DNA of 64,000 bases from Allocatelliglobosispora scoriae (GTDB lineage Bacteria; Actinomycetota; Actinomycetes; Mycobacteriales; Micromonosporaceae), in contig NZ_JACHMN010000003.1 in assembly GCF_014204945.1 (NCBI RefSeq), positions 1,674,001-1,738,000 of the forward strand, read 5' to 3'. Positions 25,332-34,511 of the stretch are shown in pieces; position 1 is the first letter of the stretch; each line of letters starts with the position of its first letter. The position numbers and the translations under genes are program-made. The notes under the pieces were generated by a model that ran no database searches, was not told the origin of the DNA, and was given only the letters and a program-made list of their open reading frames with translations.

Positions 25332-26845
25332 GCGTCCCGCCGCCGCAGCCGCCACCAGGCGATCCCGAGCCCGATCACCGCGTAGGCGCAGACCACGCCG
25401 ATCCCGGCCCAGGGGCCGATCAGCGACCACGGCGTGGCCAGCGTCTCGGTCGAGGGCTTGGCGCGCTGGGTGGCGAGGCCGCCCGCGAGGGTCGTGAGCA
25501 TCAACCAGCGCGGGGAGGTGCCCGGCAGCGCGGTGCCCGCGATCACCGGCAGCACGATCAGCGTGATGGTGATGGTGATGGCGGCGGCGCTGTTGCGCAG
25601 CAGCGTGCCGAGGGCGAGGGCGAAGACGGTCACCGCGGTCATGAAGAGGGCGGTGAGCAGCAGCGCCCGGAGGACCGGGCCGTCGGTGAGCGACGGCGTC
25701 GGGAAGGCGGGCGGCGCCATACCGTGTTCCTGCAGGATCGGTACCGCGGCCAGGAACGACGTGACCAGGGCGGCGAGGCTCAGCACGAAGGTCACCCCGC
25801 CCAGGACGACCGCCTTGGCGGCGAGCACCCGGCCCCGCCTCGGCGTCGCGGTGAAGGTGGTGCGGATGAGGCCCCGGCGGTACTCCGAGGTGCCGAAGAG
25901 GACACCGACCGCGATGAGCGCCATCAACCCGGCGATGACGCCGAGCAGCGAAGCCTCCACCACGTCGTCGTCGGGTGCCGAGGGGCCGACCTTGCCGGTG
26001 CCGACGAGGGTGTAGGTGCCGGCGTTCTCGGTCAGCGGCGGTCCGGCGTCGATGTCCTCGCCCCGCTTCTCCGGGTCGTCGCCGTTGCCGGGCGGCGGCT
26101 CGTCGATCGCCATCTTCACCCGGTCGCCCTGCCATACCGAGGTCGTGGGCGGTGCCGTCGTCACACTGTCGAAGGTCGCGGACGACCTGGTGGGGTGGGC
26201 GCCGATCGAGGAGCCGCCCATCCCGCGCGAGGTGAACAGCTCCGGTGCCGACGAGGTGAAGAAGCCGATCTGCGCCGCCGCGGGAAGGGCCGCGGGGGTC
26301 AACCTACCGATCATCTGCCAGGTGCTGCCGTCGGCCGACTCCTCGCCGGTGACGGTGCCGCCGGTGCGGGTCAGCCGCAGCCAGCGGGAGCCGGAACTCG
26401 TGCTGCCCGCGATGTCCTCGGCGAAGTCGGACTGCATCCGCACGCCGTTGTTGGCCGTCAGCATCACCGAGACGTAGGACGAGCCGGTGCGCGTACCGTC
26501 CTTGATCATGATTCCGGCGGCGGCGCCCGTGAACGGGGTGTCGGCGATCCGCTTGCCGATCGGACTCGGTCCGCGGTCGACGGCTGCCGGCGGCGGGGTC
26601 AGCGACGCGACGTGGACGGTGAGGGTCACGTCGCCGGTCACCGGCTGGTGCGCGAAGGAGAACGCGTCGGAGACCGGGTCGCCGAGCGGGCCGGTGACGA
26701 AGTTCGGATGCTCGTTGATGTTGGAGTTGGTGCTCGCCGCGGCGAGTAGGCTGACACCGACCGTCAGCACGGCGGCGATGGCGAGGGTGATCAGCCAGCG
26801 GGGGACGGAGCGGAGCTTGGTCCACTCCGAGCGCAGCAGGTTCAT
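25328..26845 (-). CDS. ABC transporter permease with large extracytoplasmic beta-sandwich
   Basis: 505 residues. One TM helix after LLRSEWTKLRSVPRWL, then a ~240-residue external domain (residues ~45-285: ITVHVASL-type strands, GIMIKDGTRTGSSYVSVMLT, RWLRLTRTGGTVTGEESADG, IGFFTSSAPE). This resembles a DUF1349/LamG-like concanavalin fold. Five further TM helices follow (LLGVIAGLMALIAVGVLFG through CAYAVIGLGIAWWRL), with the EYRRGLIRTTFTATPRRG motif shared by the partner permease. ATGA overlaps join it to both neighbours. The lectin-like ectodomain might bind cell-wall glycans or the exported compound (inference). Confidence 0.85.
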   Translation of the reverse strand: MNLLRSEWTKLRSVPRWLITLAIAAVLTVGVSLLAAASTNSNINEHPNFVTGPLGDPVSDAFSFAHQPVTGDVTLTVHVASLTPPPAAVDRGPSPIGKRIADTPFTGAAAGIMIKDGTRTGSSYVSVMLTANNGVRMQSDFAEDIAGSTSSGSRWLRLTRTGGTVTGEESADGSTWQMIGRLTPAALPAAAQIGFFTSSAPELFTSRGMGGSSIGAHPTRSSATFDSVTTAPPTTSVWQGDRVKMAIDEPPPGNGDDPEKRGEDIDAGPPLTENAGTYTLVGTGKVGPSAPDDDVVEASLLGVIAGLMALIAVGVLFGTSEYRRGLIRTTFTATPRRGRVLAAKAVVLGGVTFVLSLAALVTSFLAAVPILQEHGMAPPAFPTPSLTDGPVLRALLLTALFMTAVTVFALALGTLLRNSAAAITITITLIVLPVIAGTALPGTSPRWLMLTTLAGGLATQRAKPSTETLATPWSLIGPWAGIGVVCAYAVIGLGIAWWRLRRRDA

Positions 26846-27783
26846 CGCACGTCCCCCTCAGCCGTCGCGGACTCGACCGCGGTGAACTCGACAGAACCCC
26901 GGGTCAGCTCCATGTAGGCCTCCTCCAGGGTGGCGCGGTGCCGGCGCAGCTCGGAGAAGGTGAGGCCCGCCTCGGTCAGCAGCGGCGCCACCCGGTCGCC
27001 GGAGAGCCCCTCGACGGTGACGGCGTCCGAGCCGCTCACGGTGACCGTGGCCCCCGCGTTGGCGAGCACCGTCATCACCTCGGCCCGCTGCGGCGTGGTG
27101 ACCTCCACCCGATCCTTCGACGCCTTCGCCAGCAGCTCCGCCACGCTCGTGTCGGCGACGAGGCGCCCCCGCCCGACGACGATGAGGTGGTCGGCGGTGT
27201 CCTCCAGCTCGCCCATCAGGTGGCTGGAGACGAGGACCGCCCGGCCCTGCGCCGCGAGCTCGCGCAGCAGGCCGCGGATCCAGACGATGCCGTCGGGGTC
27301 CAGCCCGTTGACCGGCTCGTCGAACATGAGCACCGGCGGGTCGCCGAGCAGCGCCCCGGCGATGCCGAGCCGCTGCCGCATCCCGAGCGAGAACCCGCCC
27401 GCCCGCCGTCGCGCGGCCGAGGCGAGGCCGACCTGGTCCAGCACCTCGTCCACGCGTTTGCGGGGTATCCCATTGCTGTGGGCCAGCCACAGCAGGTGGT
27501 CGCGGCCACGGCGAGCGGGGTGCACGGCCTCCGCGTCCAGCAGCGCTCCAACCTCCAACAGGGGGGTACGCAGGGAGGCGTACCGCACACCGTTGACGAG
27601 CGCCTCGCCGGAGTCGGGTGCGTCGAGCCCGAGGATCAGCCGCATCGTGGTGGACTTCCCGGCGCCGTTGGGCCCGATGAAGCCGGTCACCTCGCCGGGC
27701 CGGACCGAGAAGGAGAGCCCGTCGACGGCGACGGTGCCCCGATAGCGCTTGTGAACAGCGCGAACGTCAATGGAGGGTGCCAT
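26842..27783 (-). CDS. ABC transporter ATP-binding protein (DrrA-like)
   Basis: 313 residues. Walker A GPNGAGKSTTM, signature FSLGMRQRLGIA, Walker B VLMFDEPVNGLDP, and switch His in VSSHLMGELE. The ~80-residue C-terminal tail is typical of antibiotic and lantibiotic self-resistance exporters. It is the first gene of the leftward operon, coupled by ATGA to the permease genes. A two-component system is encoded divergently 153 bases away, the usual arrangement for envelope-stress or drug-induced exporters. Confidence 0.92.
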   Translation of the reverse strand: MAPSIDVRAVHKRYRGTVAVDGLSFSVRPGEVTGFIGPNGAGKSTTMRLILGLDAPDSGEALVNGVRYASLRTPLLEVGALLDAEAVHPARRGRDHLLWLAHSNGIPRKRVDEVLDQVGLASAARRRAGGFSLGMRQRLGIAGALLGDPPVLMFDEPVNGLDPDGIVWIRGLLRELAAQGRAVLVSSHLMGELEDTADHLIVVGRGRLVADTSVAELLAKASKDRVEVTTPQRAEVMTVLANAGATVTVSGSDAVTVEGLSGDRVAPLLTEAGLTFSELRRHRATLEEAYMELTRGSVEFTAVESATAEGDVR

Positions 27784-27936
27784 GACAGGGACGCTATGCG
27801 CCGGAGCCGGGTGGAATCGTCACGCCACAGCGGGGTCTTCCCCGCCCCGGTCCGGGGCCGCCTCCCCCGCGTGGGGGACACGGTTACCCCTGGCCTGGTG
27901 GACGACACCGGCGTCGCCGCAGGTCACAATGGCTGC

Positions 27937-29103
27937 ATGAGATGGCGGGCCGACGCGGCGGGGTGGCCTCCCCTGGCGGCGGCGGTGCTCGGGGCGGCAG
28001 CCGCCATCCAGGCGGCGGCCCGGATGGACGAGCGCTCCGAGCTGACCGTCGCCGGCACGCTGCTCGCGTTGGGGATGACGGCGCCGGTGGCGCTGGCGGG
28101 CCTCTGGCCGATCGCCGCCGCCGCGCTGGGCGCGCTCGCCACCCTGCTCTGCCTGCTCACCGTCACCCCGCCGACGGTCGGGGGAGTCGTCGCGGTCGGG
28201 GTGCTCTTCGCGGTCGCCGGGCGCCGGCGTCCGGCTCGGCTCGTGTTCCCGCTGCTCCTGCCCTTTCTATGCTGGCTGTTCCTGCTGATCGGCATCGTTC
28301 CGATCGGCGGCGTCCTCTCGGCCGACGATCTCGCCGCCGGCCGGCGCGTCGCGGGCGGGCTGCTCGGTGTGATGGCGGTCGCCGCGGCGGCCGGGACGGC
28401 GTGGCGGGTGCGTGCCGAGACCCGCCGCCGCGACGCCGCCGCGCAGGCCGCCCAGGAGTCGCTGCTGGCCCATGTGGCCCGGGGTGAACGGGCGACGATC
28501 GCCCGGGAACTGCACGATGTCGTCGCGCACCACATCTCGATGATCGCGTTGCTCGCCGACACCGCCCGGCTCACCACGGCGGGGATGCCGCCGGAGGGCG
28601 CCCAGCGCCTGGTCACCATCGGCGACACGGCCCGGACCGCGTTGACGGAGATGCGCCGCCTGCTCGGGGTGCTGCGGGAGGACGCGGAGCCCGCGACGGC
28701 GCCCGTCCGGCAGCCGCAGCCCGGGTTGCGGCAGCTCAACGACCTCCTCGACGAGGCACGCAGTGTCGGCTCCGGCAGCGCCCGGCTGATCGTGAGCGGG
28801 GCGGTGGCGCCGCTCGACCAGGGGATAGAGCTCACCGCCTATCGGATCGTGCAGGAGGCGCTGACGAACGCCCGGCGGCACGCGGCGGGTGCGGCGGTCG
28901 ACGTGGAGCTGCACTACCGGGCGGATGCGCTGCTGATCCGCGTACGCGACAACGGGCCGGGACCGACCCGGCAGGACAGCGGGCACGGGCTCGCGGGGAT
29001 GCGGGAGCGAGCGGCGATGGCGGGTGGCACGGTGGCGACGGGGGCGGGTCCGATGGGCGGTTTCGTGGTGGAGGCGCTCCTGCCGACGGGTGCGGCGTCG
29101 TGA
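27937..29103 (+). CDS. Sensor histidine kinase (NarL/DesK type)
   Basis: 388 residues. Four to five N-terminal TM helices with almost no external loops, then a HisKA_3 dimerisation domain with the phospho-acceptor in ATIARELHDVVAHHISM. A GHKL ATPase follows (QEALTNARRHA N-box; RVRDNGPGP; GHGLAGMRERA). This intramembrane-sensing layout is common for kinases controlling drug exporters. ATG 27937 begins at the first TM region; the open frame back to 26938 is a shadow. The stop overlaps the response regulator start (GTGA). Confidence 0.9.
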   Translation: MRWRADAAGWPPLAAAVLGAAAAIQAAARMDERSELTVAGTLLALGMTAPVALAGLWPIAAAALGALATLLCLLTVTPPTVGGVVAVGVLFAVAGRRRPARLVFPLLLPFLCWLFLLIGIVPIGGVLSADDLAAGRRVAGGLLGVMAVAAAAGTAWRVRAETRRRDAAAQAAQESLLAHVARGERATIARELHDVVAHHISMIALLADTARLTTAGMPPEGAQRLVTIGDTARTALTEMRRLLGVLREDAEPATAPVRQPQPGLRQLNDLLDEARSVGSGSARLIVSGAVAPLDQGIELTAYRIVQEALTNARRHAAGAAVDVELHYRADALLIRVRDNGPGPTRQDSGHGLAGMRERAAMAGGTVATGAGPMGGFVVEALLPTGAAS

Positions 29104-29774
29104 CCGTCACGCGGATCGTGGTCGTCGACGATCAGGAGGTGGTCCGGGCGGCGTTCGGCGCGCTGCTCGCGACCCAGCCCGACTTCGCCGTGGTCGCCAC
29201 GGCCGCCGATGGTGCGCAGGCGGTCCGGGCCTGCCGGGAGGAGCATCCGGATGTCGTGCTGATGGATGTGCGGATGCCGGTGATGGACGGGATCGAGGCG
29301 ACCCGCCGCATCGTGGCCGACAGCGGTGACCAGGGCCCGCGCGTCCTCATCCTGACGACCTTCGACCTCGACGAGCACGTCTACGACGCCCTGGACGCGG
29401 GTGCGAGCGGCTTCCTGCTCAAGGATGTCACCGCCGAGCGGCTCTTCGACGCGGTGCGGGTCGTCGCCGCCGGGGAGGCGCTGCTGGCCCCGACGGTGAC
29501 GCGGCGGCTCGTCGCCGAGTTCGCGAAGCTGCGTACCCGGCGCCGACCGCCGACCGCCGCGCTGACCTCGCTCACCCCGCGCGAGACGGAGGTGCTGCAC
29601 CTGATCGCCGAGGGGCTCTCCAACCCGGAGATCGCGGCCCGGCTCGTGGTGGGGGAGGAGACCGTCAAGACGCACGTCAGCCGGGTGCTGACGAAGCTCG
29701 GCCTGCGGGACCGGACGCAGGCCGTGGTGCTCGCATACGAGTCGGGACTGGTCTTGCCCGGCGACCGCCGATAG
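29100..29774 (+). CDS. LuxR-type response regulator
   Basis: 224 residues. Receiver domain with VVVDDQEVV, phospho-Asp in VVLMDVRMPVMDG, and the Lys of FLLKDVTAER. NarL/FixJ C-terminal HTH: LTPRETEVLHLIAEGLSNPE and GEETVKTHVSRVLTKLGLRD. Coupled by a GTGA overlap to the kinase, it should regulate the divergent ABC exporter operon. Confidence 0.93.
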   Translation: MTVTRIVVVDDQEVVRAAFGALLATQPDFAVVATAADGAQAVRACREEHPDVVLMDVRMPVMDGIEATRRIVADSGDQGPRVLILTTFDLDEHVYDALDAGASGFLLKDVTAERLFDAVRVVAAGEALLAPTVTRRLVAEFAKLRTRRRPPTAALTSLTPRETEVLHLIAEGLSNPEIAARLVVGEETVKTHVSRVLTKLGLRDRTQAVVLAYESGLVLPGDRR

Positions 29775-29798
29775 GGTTTTGTAAGAATAGCGTTTTGT

Positions 29799-29841
29799 CG
29801 CATTTATCGCTGCGCTCCGCGCAGGTCGGCGGATAAATGCG
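29799..29841. terminator. Hairpin after the two-component system
   Basis: CGCATTTATC and GATAAATGCG form a perfect 10-bp stem around a 23-base loop that can itself pair (GCGC). It lies 24 bases after the response regulator stop. Confidence 0.6.
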
Positions 29842-29935
29842 AATAGCATTCAAGAAAAGGTTTCACCATCTGGAGTGCGTGCATCGGAGTGATCATCGGT
29901 GGACACGTTTCGATCTAGATCTAATGTAGAATTCG

Positions 29936-30688
29936 ATGCATGGCGAAGCCCGGTCGCGCGGCATGAATAGTCCACTCACGACAGAGCAAAGTGGTCAGTC
30001 CGGTGGTGCCCGGCTCGCCTGCCAGGTGTGGACCGCCAGCGCCGGTGCGGCGCGATCGGCGCACCTCGCGCTGCTCGACGAGGTGGAGCTCGAGCGGCGG
30101 GCGCGCTACCGGCGCGACGAGGACCGCGATCGCTTCACCGTGGCGGCCGCGCTGCTCCGCCTGGTGGTGGCCGGCGAGACCGGCCTGGACCCGGCCGCTG
30201 TGCGGGTCGACCGCACCTGTCCCGGCTGCGCGGCGCAGCACGGCAAACCGCAGATCGCCGGTGGCGCGGTGCACGTCTCCGTCTCGCACTCCGGCGACGC
30301 GGTGGTGCTGGCGGTGACCCGCGCAGCACCGATCGGCGTCGATGTCGAGGTCGTCGGCGACCGCGACGTGACCGGGCTGGCGCGCACCGTCCTCGGCGCC
30401 GCCGAGCCGATGCGGCGCGACGCGGACTTCTACACCTACTGGTGCCGCAAGGAGGCGATCGTCAAGGCCACCGGCGACGGGCTGCGGGTGCCGCTGATCG
30501 AGGTGGTCGTCAGCGCCGCCGACGAGCCGGCCCGCCTGGTGGCCTACCGGGGTGCCCCGCTAGCCGCGACGCTGCGTGACCTCTCCATCGACGGTGGTTA
30601 CGCCGCCTCGGTCGCGATCCTGGCCGAGGGCGAGCTCGATGTCGAGATGCAAGATGCATCCGGCATTTTGACCACATTGGATCGGTGA
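29936..30688 (+). CDS. 4'-phosphopantetheinyl transferase (Sfp type)
   Basis: 250 residues from ATG 29936; ATG 29963 (241 residues) is an equal alternative because neither has a good Shine-Dalgarno. The Sfp-family core is clear: HVSVSHSGDAVVLAV, IGVDVEVV (metal-binding Asp/Glu) and WCRKEAIVKATGDGL (WxxKEA...K). It transfers phosphopantetheine from CoA onto the Ser of ACP and PCP domains, needed by the PKS modules and the free ACP downstream. It marks the apparent left border of the biosynthetic cluster. Confidence 0.9.
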   Translation: MHGEARSRGMNSPLTTEQSGQSGGARLACQVWTASAGAARSAHLALLDEVELERRARYRRDEDRDRFTVAAALLRLVVAGETGLDPAAVRVDRTCPGCAAQHGKPQIAGGAVHVSVSHSGDAVVLAVTRAAPIGVDVEVVGDRDVTGLARTVLGAAEPMRRDADFYTYWCRKEAIVKATGDGLRVPLIEVVVSAADEPARLVAYRGAPLAATLRDLSIDGGYAASVAILAEGELDVEMQDASGILTTLDR

Positions 30689-30906
30689 GTTGTTGTGCCG
30701 GGATCGGTGAACGGTCCATTAGTCGGATGGCGAGGGCCGGGATTTCGTTATTGCGCAAGAGAAAGACGTGCTCATCGGAGTCAACAATTAACCTCGGGCT
30801 GATGGCACCCAAAAGATTGATGCGAGTATGTTGTTTTCGACCGGGATCGCGGGGTTGATGTCCCGGACCGCTGGTTCGTCACGGCCGTGCAGCACTCGTC
30901 GCTTCC

Positions 30907-30916
30907 GGGAGGAGGG
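30907..30916 (+). promoter_or_regulatory. Ribosome site that fixes the SARP start
   Basis: GGGAGGAGGG lies 3 bases before GTG 30920 and after GTG 30887, so translation should begin at 30920. This places a TTA Leu codon (30926-30928) at position 3 of the protein. Confidence 0.7.
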
Positions 30917-30919
30917 CTC

Positions 30920-33900
30920 GTGGGGTTAAGAATTCTCGGCCCGCTGGAGCTCGTCGCGGGCAGCCGGTCCTTCAAGATCGGTGGACCCCGGGAGCACATC
31001 GTCCTCGCCACGCTCGCCCAGAAGGTCAACCGGATCACCTCCGTCGAGCAGCTCATGGACGCGGTCTGGGGCGACCACCCGCCCTCCACCGCCCGGGCGC
31101 AGATCCAGGGCTGCATCTCGGGGCTGCGCAAACTCTTCGGCGACGCGGGCATGCCCGACGCCATCAAGACCCGCTCCTCGGGCTACCTGCTCAGCCTCGC
31201 CGACGACGAGCTCGACAGCGAGGAGTTCGCCAAACTCGTCTCGCTGGCGCACCGGCAGGTCGCCGAGAAGCACGACGCGGATGCCGCGGCGACGCTGCGG
31301 ACGGCGCTGGCGCTGTGGCGCGGACCGGCGCTCGACGGGATCCAGAGCGACCCGGTGCGACGCAACGCCGCCCTGCTTGAGGACGCGCGACTGGAGGCCG
31401 TCGAGGAGCGGATGCGCCTGGACCTCGGTCTCGGCCGCCATGAGGAGATCAGCGGCGAGCTGCGGGCGCTCCTCGCCGAGCACCCGCTGCGCGAGCGGCT
31501 CTACGGCTTTCTCATGCTCGCCCTCTATCGCGCCGGCCGCCAGGTCGAAGCGCTGGAGGTGTGCCGCCGGGCCCGCGAGACCCTCATCGCCGAGCTCGGC
31601 ATCGAGCCCTGCCAGGAGCTGCGCGACCTGGAGCGCGCCGTGCTCAACAACGACCCGTCGCTCAGCCTCCCCACCGACGGCGACGGCCACTCCGATCCCG
31701 CCGAGTCGCCGGGCGGCAGCCCGCGCCAGCTCCCCAGCAGCACCGCCGACTTCATCGGGCGGGCCAGCCACATCGACGAGGTGCGCCGCATCCTGCTCGA
31801 CGAGCAGCGGTCCGCGGCCGCGCGCTTCGCCGTCCCCGTCATCGGCATCTCCGGCCGGGGCGGCATCGGCAAGTCGACCCTCGCCCTGCGCATCGCCCAC
31901 GAGCTCGGCGAGGCCTACCCGGACGGCCACCTCTATGTCGACCTCCAGGGCGCGGTGGGCGAGGACCGCACGACGACGCTGCTGGCGCGCTTCCTGCGGG
32001 CGCTCGGCGTCAGCGGCTCGGTGATCCCGGACGACCAGGCCGAGCGCGCCGAGATGTTCCGCAGCCGCCTCGCCAACAAGCGCCTGCTGCTCGTGCTCGA
32101 CGACGTGACGAGCGAGCAGCAGGTGATCCCGCTGCTGCCGGGCAGCCCGAGCTGCGCGGTGATCGTGACGAGCCGCATCCGGCTGGGCGCCCTCTCCGGC
32201 GCCTACTGGATCAACCTGGACGCCTTCGACCGCGACACCTCGATGGACTTCCTCGCCACGATCGTCGGCGTCCAGCGGTTGGAGGCCGAGCCCAAGTCTG
32301 CCGACGAGCTCGTCGACTACTGCGGCGGGCTGCCGCTGGCACTGCGCATCGCGGGTGCGCGGCTGGCGTCGCGGCCGCACTGGCGGATCGCCGAGCTCGC
32401 CCGCCGCCTGAAGAACGAGGTCCGCCGGCTCGACGAGCTGAGCCACCACGGCCTCGAGCTGCGTTCCAGCATCGGGCTGAGCTATCGGAGCCTGCCCGAC
32501 CAGGCCAAGCGCCTCTTCCGCCTGATCGCGATGATCAAGGTGCCGGACTTCCCGGCGTGGGCCGCCGCCGCGCTGCTCGACATCGAGCTCGCCGTCGCCG
32601 AGGAGACCCTGGAGTCCCTCGTCGACGTGCAGATGCTGGACATGACGCAGTCGCCGCGGGGCATCCGGTACCGCTTCCACGACCTGATCCGGGTCTACGC
32701 CCAGGAGCGGCTGCTCGCCACCGAGACCGACGCGGAGCGCAACGAGGCGCTGGGCCGGATGCTGGGCGGCTGGCTCGCCCTCGCCGAGCACGCGCACCGC
32801 AAGGAGTACGGCGGCGACTACACCATCCTGCACGGCACCGCACCCCGGCCGCAGGTCTCCGAGTGGCTCGACGACGAGTTCGTCAACAGCCCGATGGACT
32901 GGCTGGAGAACGAGCGAGCCGCGCTCGTGGGCGCGATCCGGCAGGCCGCCGCAGCCGGGCTGGACGAGCTCTGCTGGGACCTCGCGCTCACCTCGGTGAG
33001 CCTCTTCGAGGTGAAGGGCTACTTCGACGACTGGCAGGAGACCGCCGAGCTCGCCCGGCAGGTCTGCGTCGAGACGTGGAACCGCACCGGCTACGCCGCG
33101 ATGCTCTACTCCCTCGGTACGCTGCGGATGTTCCAGAAGCGGCTCGACGAGGCCGAGCGGCACTTCTCCTCCGCCCTGGAGATCTTCGAGTCCGGCGCCA
33201 ACGTGCACGGCCAGGCGCTCGTGCTGCGCAACGCGGCCTTCGTGGACCGGCTGCGCGGTGACGTGGAGCCGATGCTCGCGAAATACGCCGACGCCCTCGT
33301 CAAGATGCGGCTGGTCGGCGATGTCATCGGCGAGGCCAACATCCTGCGCAGCCTGGCGAAGTTCCGGATCGACGAGGGCGACGCCGCCGAGGCCGGCAAG
33401 ATGCTCGGCGAGGCGATGCGCCTGTGCCAGGCGGCCAACTACCGGCGGGGCGAGGCGCAGGTCGCGAGCCGCGTCGCCGAGCTCTACATGACCACCGGGC
33501 AGCTCGCCCTCGCCCGGCAGACGCTGCACGACGTGCTCAACACGGTGCGTGAGATCGGCGACCGGATCGGCGAGGCGCACGCGCTCTACGGCCTGGGGAT
33601 CGTGCGGTTCCGGGAGGGCCGCCTCGACATGGCCGAGGCGACCCTGGTGCTGACGCTGGCGATCGCCGAGGAGATCGGCGACCGGCTGATCGAGGGCCAG
33701 GTGCAGTACGCGCTGGGCGAGCTCGACGTCGCGCGCGCGGACAACCCGGCGGCGGCGGAGCACCTCGCCCGGGCCCGGTCGCTCTTCGGCGATCTCGGCT
33801 CGTCGCTGTGGCTGGCCAAGACGCTGATCCTGCTCGCCGAGGTCCACCACACGGGCGGCGACCAGGATGTCGAGCAGGCGGCGAGCCTGCTGCGCCGGAT

Positions 33901-34036
33901 CGACTCCAAGGAGGCGACCCGGCTGCTGGAGCAGTTGCAGTCCACCATCGTCCCGGACGGCGACTCTCTCTCCGGCCGGATTCCGCGCCAGACGAGGTTC
34001 GGTTCGGAGAGCAGTTCGGTCGTGCCGCCGCAGTAG
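30920..34036 (+). CDS. SARP/AfsR-type pathway regulator with early TTA codon
   Basis: 1038 residues. Winged helix (LRILGPLELVAG; LMDAVWGDHPPSTARAQIQG), activation domain to residue ~245, and NB-ARC ATPase with P-loop GISGRGGIGKSTLA, LLLVLDDV and GGLPLALRIAG. A TPR region fills the C-terminal ~350 residues. It resembles AfsR and the SARP regulators of polyketide and peptide clusters. Its location between the PPTase and the biosynthetic genes marks it as a likely cluster activator. TTA is the only codon of its kind I noticed near a start here; in streptomycetes such codons tie expression to the bldA tRNA. The 231-base upstream gap is AT-richer and should hold its promoter. Confidence 0.9.
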   Translation: MGLRILGPLELVAGSRSFKIGGPREHIVLATLAQKVNRITSVEQLMDAVWGDHPPSTARAQIQGCISGLRKLFGDAGMPDAIKTRSSGYLLSLADDELDSEEFAKLVSLAHRQVAEKHDADAAATLRTALALWRGPALDGIQSDPVRRNAALLEDARLEAVEERMRLDLGLGRHEEISGELRALLAEHPLRERLYGFLMLALYRAGRQVEALEVCRRARETLIAELGIEPCQELRDLERAVLNNDPSLSLPTDGDGHSDPAESPGGSPRQLPSSTADFIGRASHIDEVRRILLDEQRSAAARFAVPVIGISGRGGIGKSTLALRIAHELGEAYPDGHLYVDLQGAVGEDRTTTLLARFLRALGVSGSVIPDDQAERAEMFRSRLANKRLLLVLDDVTSEQQVIPLLPGSPSCAVIVTSRIRLGALSGAYWINLDAFDRDTSMDFLATIVGVQRLEAEPKSADELVDYCGGLPLALRIAGARLASRPHWRIAELARRLKNEVRRLDELSHHGLELRSSIGLSYRSLPDQAKRLFRLIAMIKVPDFPAWAAAALLDIELAVAEETLESLVDVQMLDMTQSPRGIRYRFHDLIRVYAQERLLATETDAERNEALGRMLGGWLALAEHAHRKEYGGDYTILHGTAPRPQVSEWLDDEFVNSPMDWLENERAALVGAIRQAAAAGLDELCWDLALTSVSLFEVKGYFDDWQETAELARQVCVETWNRTGYAAMLYSLGTLRMFQKRLDEAERHFSSALEIFESGANVHGQALVLRNAAFVDRLRGDVEPMLAKYADALVKMRLVGDVIGEANILRSLAKFRIDEGDAAEAGKMLGEAMRLCQAANYRRGEAQVASRVAELYMTTGQLALARQTLHDVLNTVREIGDRIGEAHALYGLGIVRFREGRLDMAEATLVLTLAIAEEIGDRLIEGQVQYALGELDVARADNPAAAEHLARARSLFGDLGSSLWLAKTLILLAEVHHTGGDQDVEQAASLLRRIDSKEATRLLEQLQSTIVPDGDSLSGRIPRQTRFGSESSSVVPPQ

Positions 34037-34129
34037 CCGCTGCGGCTACCGGGCCGGGGCACCGGTGACGAGTGTCCGCATCAGACAGTCACCGACCGGC
34101 GCCCTCAGCGCGCTGCCGCTGATGTCGTT

Positions 34130-34306
34130 CTAGAGGCTGCCGCGGCCGGGTCGCGCGGCGTCGTGGCCGACCGACTGGTGCGTCGTGGTCTTGGCCGAAT
34201 CCCAGGGCGAGTCGGCGAGGATCTGCGTCGTCGTCGCGGTGGACACCGAGGCCAGCAGGCCGATGGCCAGGCCGGCGAGGGCAACGATCGCTTGATTCTT
34301 CGTCAC
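34130..34306 (-). CDS. Short peptide with N-terminal hydrophobic helix
   Basis: 58 residues from GTG 34306, preceded by GGGAG at 5-7 bases. Begins MTKNQAIVALAGLAIGLLAS, a signal-peptide or TM-like helix, then a polar tail (TATTTQILADSPWDSAKTTT...). No family recognised. It lies tail-to-tail with the SARP gene, whose stop is 93 bases away. It could be a secreted peptide or a small membrane protein. The coding assignment rests on the good ribosome site and leader-like N-terminus only. Confidence 0.5.
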   Translation of the reverse strand: MTKNQAIVALAGLAIGLLASVSTATTTQILADSPWDSAKTTTHQSVGHDAARPGRGSL

Positions 34307-34511
34307 GTGGGTCTCCCAAACGTAGGTAGCTCACGGGGCATTCGTGATCTGCTGGCCAGACGCTAGCGAGGGCCTCATCTCATCTGCTGCTGATGCCTTC
34401 CCGCCCACCAATAGCGGATCGGAAGAGCTTGGGAAGCGAGCTGTGGAATATGGAACGTGCCCGTGTCCATGCTGATCGGGGCGACCCCCATGGGTTTAAA
34501 GGAAGGCAGTT

